Positions 59,661 to 64,000 of a stretch of 64,000 nucleotides of DNA are shown here, one piece after another. The notes beneath the pieces are model-generated. The model was not told the origin of the DNA, made no database searches, and was given only the letters and a program-made list of their open reading frames with translations. Origin of the DNA: Thunnus maccoyii. Lineage: Eukaryota; Chordata; Actinopteri; Scombriformes; Scombridae. The stretch is from NCBI RefSeq assembly GCF_910596095.1, contig NC_056552.1:16379111-16443110 (forward strand). Direction: 5' to 3'. A program made the translations under genes and the position numbers. Numbering within the stretch: position 1 is the stretch's first letter; every line of letters begins with the position of its first letter.

Positions 59661-60899
59661 GAAAATCTTTTTAACAAGTCATATCCTGAAACAACATGAC
59701 TCATGAAAGAAATTAAAGTTGAGTGTCTTTTGATCTTTAGGGTTGCAAGCTTGCTACCACAACATGAATGACAGCCCCATAGTGTTTGCCTCCAAACTAT
59801 TCACTGACATTCAGAAAGTGCCTTCACATAGAAAAAGAGCTGGCTGCAAATACATTTGAAGATAATTATTTGGTTTTGCCAAAAAACAGAGAGAGAGATT
59901 GATGACACTATTAAAGCGTGCACAATCTTGTTTTACAGAAAGAGAAAATAACCTAATCTCAACCCTACACCCTGAAGGAAAACAAAACTAAAAAGTCTCA
60001 TTATCAAAGAGCAGCTTTGTCCCACAGAAAGACAGACTCTGCTGAGGTTACAATGAATTTACAGCACATGACTCAAATATAACTGACAGGTGACTCCATA
60101 CAGTCACAGCAGCTTGATGTTACATAAAGTATATTCCAGGGACCACAGTATATAAAAGCCAAGAGAGGCACAAGGCATCCTAATCTCACAATGTTTGTCA
60201 GGAAAAACTTATTATCATGTTTATAAGATGCTAAAGATGAACAATGACACAGAATAAAATGGCCAAGAGAGGTCAATACCCTGACAAAAATCTGGGTCAA
60301 TATATGAATTAACTACTAGAAGATTACTATTCCAGGCTCATATGAATCAACAAAGTCAGCAAAACAAAGAGTCAGGCAATCATATAGATCAGCATATGAT
60401 TTCCAAGACATCCCGGGGGAATCAGTGTCAAACACAAGCAGTTGCTTCAGCAGAATTTGCAAACTGCAGCAAAATATTCTTATTCAAGCACACAATCATT
60501 TGAGAACCCTCAAACTAACAGAAGAACAGAGGCAAAGTTAAAGCTGCAAAGATACTGCTGCAAAAACCAAAACATACACAATTACAGCATGCATACAGTC
60601 CTGCAAACCTCATGTTACGGCCTGAGAATGTTTACCCCTGCACAACTGTTGGCTGACAGAGCAAACTGACATTGGTGTCTTGACATATCATCTTAACAAA
60701 TTGCTCTGATGATGTCAATTGTCGTTTTGTAGATAAATTATTATGTATTATGTAATAGCAGAAAGCTAGGGTGTAACTGGTTAATGAGCTGAGTGATAAC
60801 TTAACTAGTAATACCTAAGATAAATATGACTTGTCTCTCATTTTGAAGTGTTTGATGAGCTACGATACAAATGCATGTGTCTTTTCACCTTTTTACTTG

Positions 60900-61303
60900 A
60901 GCACTTTTACACATTGTTACCATCATGTGCAAGTGAAAAATATCATGGCCCAGCTCAAAGAAAGGACAAAATTTGGAGACCATACATGACTCTTTAAAGT
61001 ACAATACATTTACTTAAGAAAGTTAAATTAAGTATGCAGTCAGCTCATCAGTGTGTAGTGTGTTGATGTGTGAAAATGTATGTGTGTAAGAAAAAATAGA
61101 TAAATCAACCAAAGTCCAATCAAACCAAGTAACCTAGAGAGAGGAGAGAGACTGACTGTTCAGGCACCTATATAAATAGATGAGCAGTCACACCAACCCA
61201 GGTGTCAGCCATCACTCCCAACGAGCCACTCCCCAGATCCTAGCAACCAAACCAAACAGGAAATTGGTCTTGAGACCTAGGGGTCGTCACAACCCCCCTC
61301 CTT
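60900..61303 (-). mobile_element. 3' LTR and polypurine tract of a Ty3/Gypsy-type element
   Basis: On the minus strand a polypurine tract, AAGGAGGGGGG at 61293-61303, is followed one base later by TGTGACGACC at 61291, a typical LTR start. Inside, TTTATATAGG near 61170 could be the LTR TATA box. The LTR 3' end is not clear; about 60900 is a guess. Confidence 0.6.
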
Positions 61304-61389
61304 AAGTGCGAGGCAACCTTGCACCCAGAGGAAGCACTTTTAAGAGTAAATCAAAACTGGGATAGTAGAAATATAAGGAATGAATGGCA

Positions 61390-62421
61390 CATCTATCAAA
61401 GGACATCTTATGACCAAGGCGCATGTGACAATGCATCTGCAACTACATTTTCTTCGTCCTTAATATGACATACGTCCAAATGATAAGGCCACAAGAACAA
61501 GGCCCATCACATCAACCATTGATTCGGATTTTAAAGTGAACACAAAAAGGTTAATGGATTATGGTCAGTGTTCAACAACTCAGTCAGTGGGGCCACTACA
61601 GAGGTAAGATTAGCACAAAACCCACAGTAATAACCAGCCACCCCCAGGAAATGCAACAACTTAGTGGATGGAAAAGGAAATGCCTGCATTGCCAAAAACT
61701 CTTGCATGAATGGGACGAACCTCCCCTTGCCCCACAACCTTACCCAAAGAGGTTACTGCGGTTTTTGCAAACATTTGGACAGGTTGATAGTCAAGCGGGC
61801 CCAAACCAGCCTGTCAAATAAAGCCTGTACTCTTTTAGGGTGTTCTTCCCATGTGTCACTATAAATTACCACATCATCCAAATAAACTGCACAGCCCTCC
61901 AACCCACACACAGCTTTGTTCATTAACCTCTGAAATGTGGCTGGGGCATTTCGCAGCCCAAATGGCATGACTGTGCAAGCACAAATTTCTCTGGCTCTTT
62001 TAGAAAGGGGAACCTGCCAGTAATCCTTAAGAAGGTCAAATTTGCTGACATATTTGGCCGCCCCAACCTGATCAACACAATCTTCCATCCTCAGGAGAGG
62101 AAAGGAATCAGGCTTTGTCACTGCATTAACCTTTCAAAAATCAGTGCAGGGCCTATGTGTGGAATCAAGTTTACTAACCAGAAGACAAGGAGAAGCCCAA
62201 CTAGATGAAGAGGGTTCAGCAATACCATTTTCCAATATGCATGACAATTCTGAGTCTAGTATTTTCCACATTTCTAAAGAAACCCGATAAAACCACTGAG
62301 TGATGGGCATAGCATCCCCCACACGATCATTATGTTCTATTAAATTAGTGCAAGTAGGAGTATCTGAGAACAGACGTGTAACTTTGAATAACCTCGACCA
62401 GCTGTTTACATTTCTTTTCAT
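61390..62421 (-). pseudogene. Degenerate Gypsy-type pol (reverse transcriptase and RNase H remnants)
   Basis: Reverse transcriptase similarity is clear on the minus strand: SSSWASPCLLVSK, SKFDLLKDYWQVPL, VMPFGLRNAPATFQ and the catalytic YLDD at 61873-61884. Breaks include a TGA stop at 62134-62136 where the family has CGA for Arg, a missing few residues before VMPFG, a frameshift between about 61760 and 61800, and loss of most of RNase H: the thumb-like LHFLGVAGYY and APLTELLN are followed at once by DHNPLTFL. A C-terminal remnant ENVVADALSHAP lies near 61420-61455, and no integrase follows before the polypurine tract. Non-functional. Confidence 0.85.
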
Positions 62422-62608
62422 CCAAATGTCCTAGCAGTGAATTTAACTTTGCTAGAGTTTCTGAATTTTAAGTGAAATACCCCTGCCTAACTTTTCCCAC
62501 CTGAGGTGTAGGCAAAACCAGGTCATAAGCAAAGATCAGTTGGCGCTGACAACGCAAACTTTTCTGAACCTGCATCACCATCAGCCAGAGTAGCAGTTAT
62601 TGCATGAG

Positions 62609-63540
62609 TCACAGCACAGACTGTAGATACAGCTTGCTCTGAATCAGTGATCCTATAGTGATCCTGTCTCTGTCTTGTTCTTTTCTCCTCTGCTCATCCC
62701 CCCTATACCTTTCCAATGCATGTATCACATGGTCACAAAATTGTCTGTGCGGCATAGTTGTTATGCACTTGACTAGGGTGGGAAGAGCATCAATGACTGA
62801 GTTTCTGAACAGAGTCATCAGCACCTGACTCCGTTCAATGTCCTCCTCAGTTTCTTGTCTCCACCTTTTCAGGTGGTTGCTAACATATGTCGCAGGATTG
62901 TCAGCCTCTGTAAGGGTCTTGCCCTGCAATGCTTTGGGGTCAACACATGTTGGGTGTTCTCCCCTCAGTACTGCCCACAGCCTCCCACAATGAGCATCAA
63001 ACTCAGAGCCATCCACCATGGGATCAATCATCCACTCAAAACCATGATGTTTCAACATATTTCCATTGCCGGTGTCCCCAAAGTTTGAGCCCAAACTGCT
63101 TTCACATCCCCCAATGCCAACAATTTGCCAGTAGTGGCTTCTTCAAAAGCTCTGATCCACTTTGAGGCCCCATCATGAATATCAGGGATATTGGCAACCA
63201 GGCCGGTCAGGTCTAGGGTCTGCCATGGAATATAATGTCCCTTTGTCCCTGTAGTTTTGGCCTTCTGTTTTGAACAGTCTTAAAATTTTCAGTTCCAAAT
63301 CTCTCTTTCCCTGTCGCTTCTTTGATTAATCTTTAGGTTTATAGTCTTTTATTCTATGTTCCATGCTTTCACAGACTCCCACATCAAACATACCTCCCTC
63401 TGGCCAGGCATCCTCTAGCCCTTCAGTTCGCTTCTGCCACTTTCCCGGAATCCTCTGAATGTCTTTCAACAAATCAGGATTTTTGTTTCCCACTACTGCA
63501 ACCGGTGTTGGATACATTATGTCAGATTGCAATTTATCTA
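62609..63540 (-). pseudogene. Degenerate gag of the same retroelement
   Basis: Three minus-strand pieces in different frames: 63532-63326 (WQKRTEGLEDAWPEGG), about 63220-63085 (ADLTGL-like start, NIPDIHDGASKW) and 63094-62609 (NPATYVSNHLKRWRQETEED, REFCDHV-type HRQFCDHVIHALERYR). The order is that of a capsid region. Frameshifts near 63085 and 63326 break it. No protease is visible between it and the pol remnant (62421-62609). The 5' LTR is not seen and may lie beyond the window. Confidence 0.7.
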
Positions 63541-64000
63541 TGTTCTTTTTGGTTTCAGTTCACTATTGTAGTTTTGTATCTTCTAAATTGTTCTAAAGTA
63601 TTGTCCCTTGATCTCGTGAAGAAAAAAAAATAAAAAGGTTGAATTTTCTAGCAGCTTGTAGCTTGAATTTTGTACCAGCTTGTAGCTCTCAAAAGGAGGG
63701 GCTGGGAGGAGTCTGTGCTACTGCATCTAAGTTATTTTTAGAAGTGCTCTTGTCTGTGAATATTGGTTCCTCCCACTAAGCCCCACTGGTCGCTCTTCCT
63801 TATTCCTGCTCAGTTTGTCTTCAACTTACAACAAGATACCTTCTCCACATGCAAACCAGCTCTCTTACACAGCCCAACAACAATACTCTAAGCATTGCTC
63901 TCCTAACTATTTACCCCTCATGAACTTTCCCTAATATTACTACTCTCTACCACATGCACAAACCGCTATAAACACAACTTTTCTGTTTGCCCTCTGCTTT
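63541..64000. other. Sequence upstream of the gag remnant, unassigned
   Basis: It may be the retroelement leader or flanking DNA. A short direct repeat (CAGCTTGTAGCTTGAATTTTG, then CAGCTTGTAGCTC) occurs near 63650-63690. No TGTGACGACC LTR start is present, so I cannot set the element's 5' end. Confidence 0.35.

Noticed and set aside
1..64000. tRNA, rRNA or known microRNA genes
   Set aside because: No cloverleaf, rRNA segment or recognised mature miRNA was seen by eye; the only strong hairpin is the 23752-23817 repeat, which I cannot call a miRNA without expression data.

Overview
This window is vertebrate nuclear DNA, almost certainly from a ray-finned (teleost) fish. It has intron-split genes with GT-AG sites, short introns (several near 100 bp) mixed with longer repeat-bearing ones, abundant (CA)n and (GA)n microsatellites, and interspersed repeats of fish type: a hAT-like MITE with CAGTGGTGGAA ends, two other TIR families, and a broken Ty3/Gypsy-type element. 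No operon, CRISPR array or bacterial feature is present.

Layout. (1) 1733-28771, plus strand: fast-type skeletal myosin-binding protein C (mybpc2). I resolved 34 coding exons that join without a frame break into about 1155 residues. After a 7-residue start, seven micro-exons of 18-24 nt, all symmetric phase 1-1, encode an acidic, proline-rich N-terminal arm. The order then is C1 (Ig), M-motif, C2-C5 (Ig), C6-C7 (Fn3), C8 (Ig), C9 (Fn3), C10 (Ig). There is no cardiac C0 domain. (2) 29183-35691, minus strand, convergent with mybpc2: a histidine acid phosphatase of 11 coding exons and 412 residues, with signal peptide, RHGDRSP and HD catalytic motifs and a C-terminal membrane anchor. Its position points to acp4, although parts of the protein read like prostatic acid phosphatase. 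A TATA box and a probable non-coding first exon lie at 36.1-36.2 kb. (3) About 36.2-47.5 kb: intergenic DNA with simple repeats, G-rich tracts and a cluster of RFX X-box palindromes at 37.7-38.7 kb. (4) 47533-49888, minus strand: lrrc4b (netrin-G ligand 3 family), two coding exons and about 746 residues. Its probable 5' non-coding exon sits in a CpG-rich segment near 54.3-54.8 kb. (5) 54.8-61.2 kb: non-coding DNA with microsatellites and MITE copies. (6) About 61.0-63.6 kb, minus strand: a degenerate LTR retrotransposon with gag and pol remnants, in-frame stops, frameshifts and deletions.

The three genes do not form a pathway: mybpc2 acts in fast-muscle thick filaments, the phosphatase is secretory or membrane-anchored, and lrrc4b is a postsynaptic adhesion molecule. 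Their co-location matches the human 19q13.33 group MYBPC2 - LRRC4B - ACP4, which supports the ortholog calls. The most interesting structures are the micro-exon cassette of mybpc2 with a clear tandem exon duplication, a perfect 26-bp inverted repeat in a mybpc2 intron, and the RFX-type palindrome cluster between acp4 and lrrc4b.
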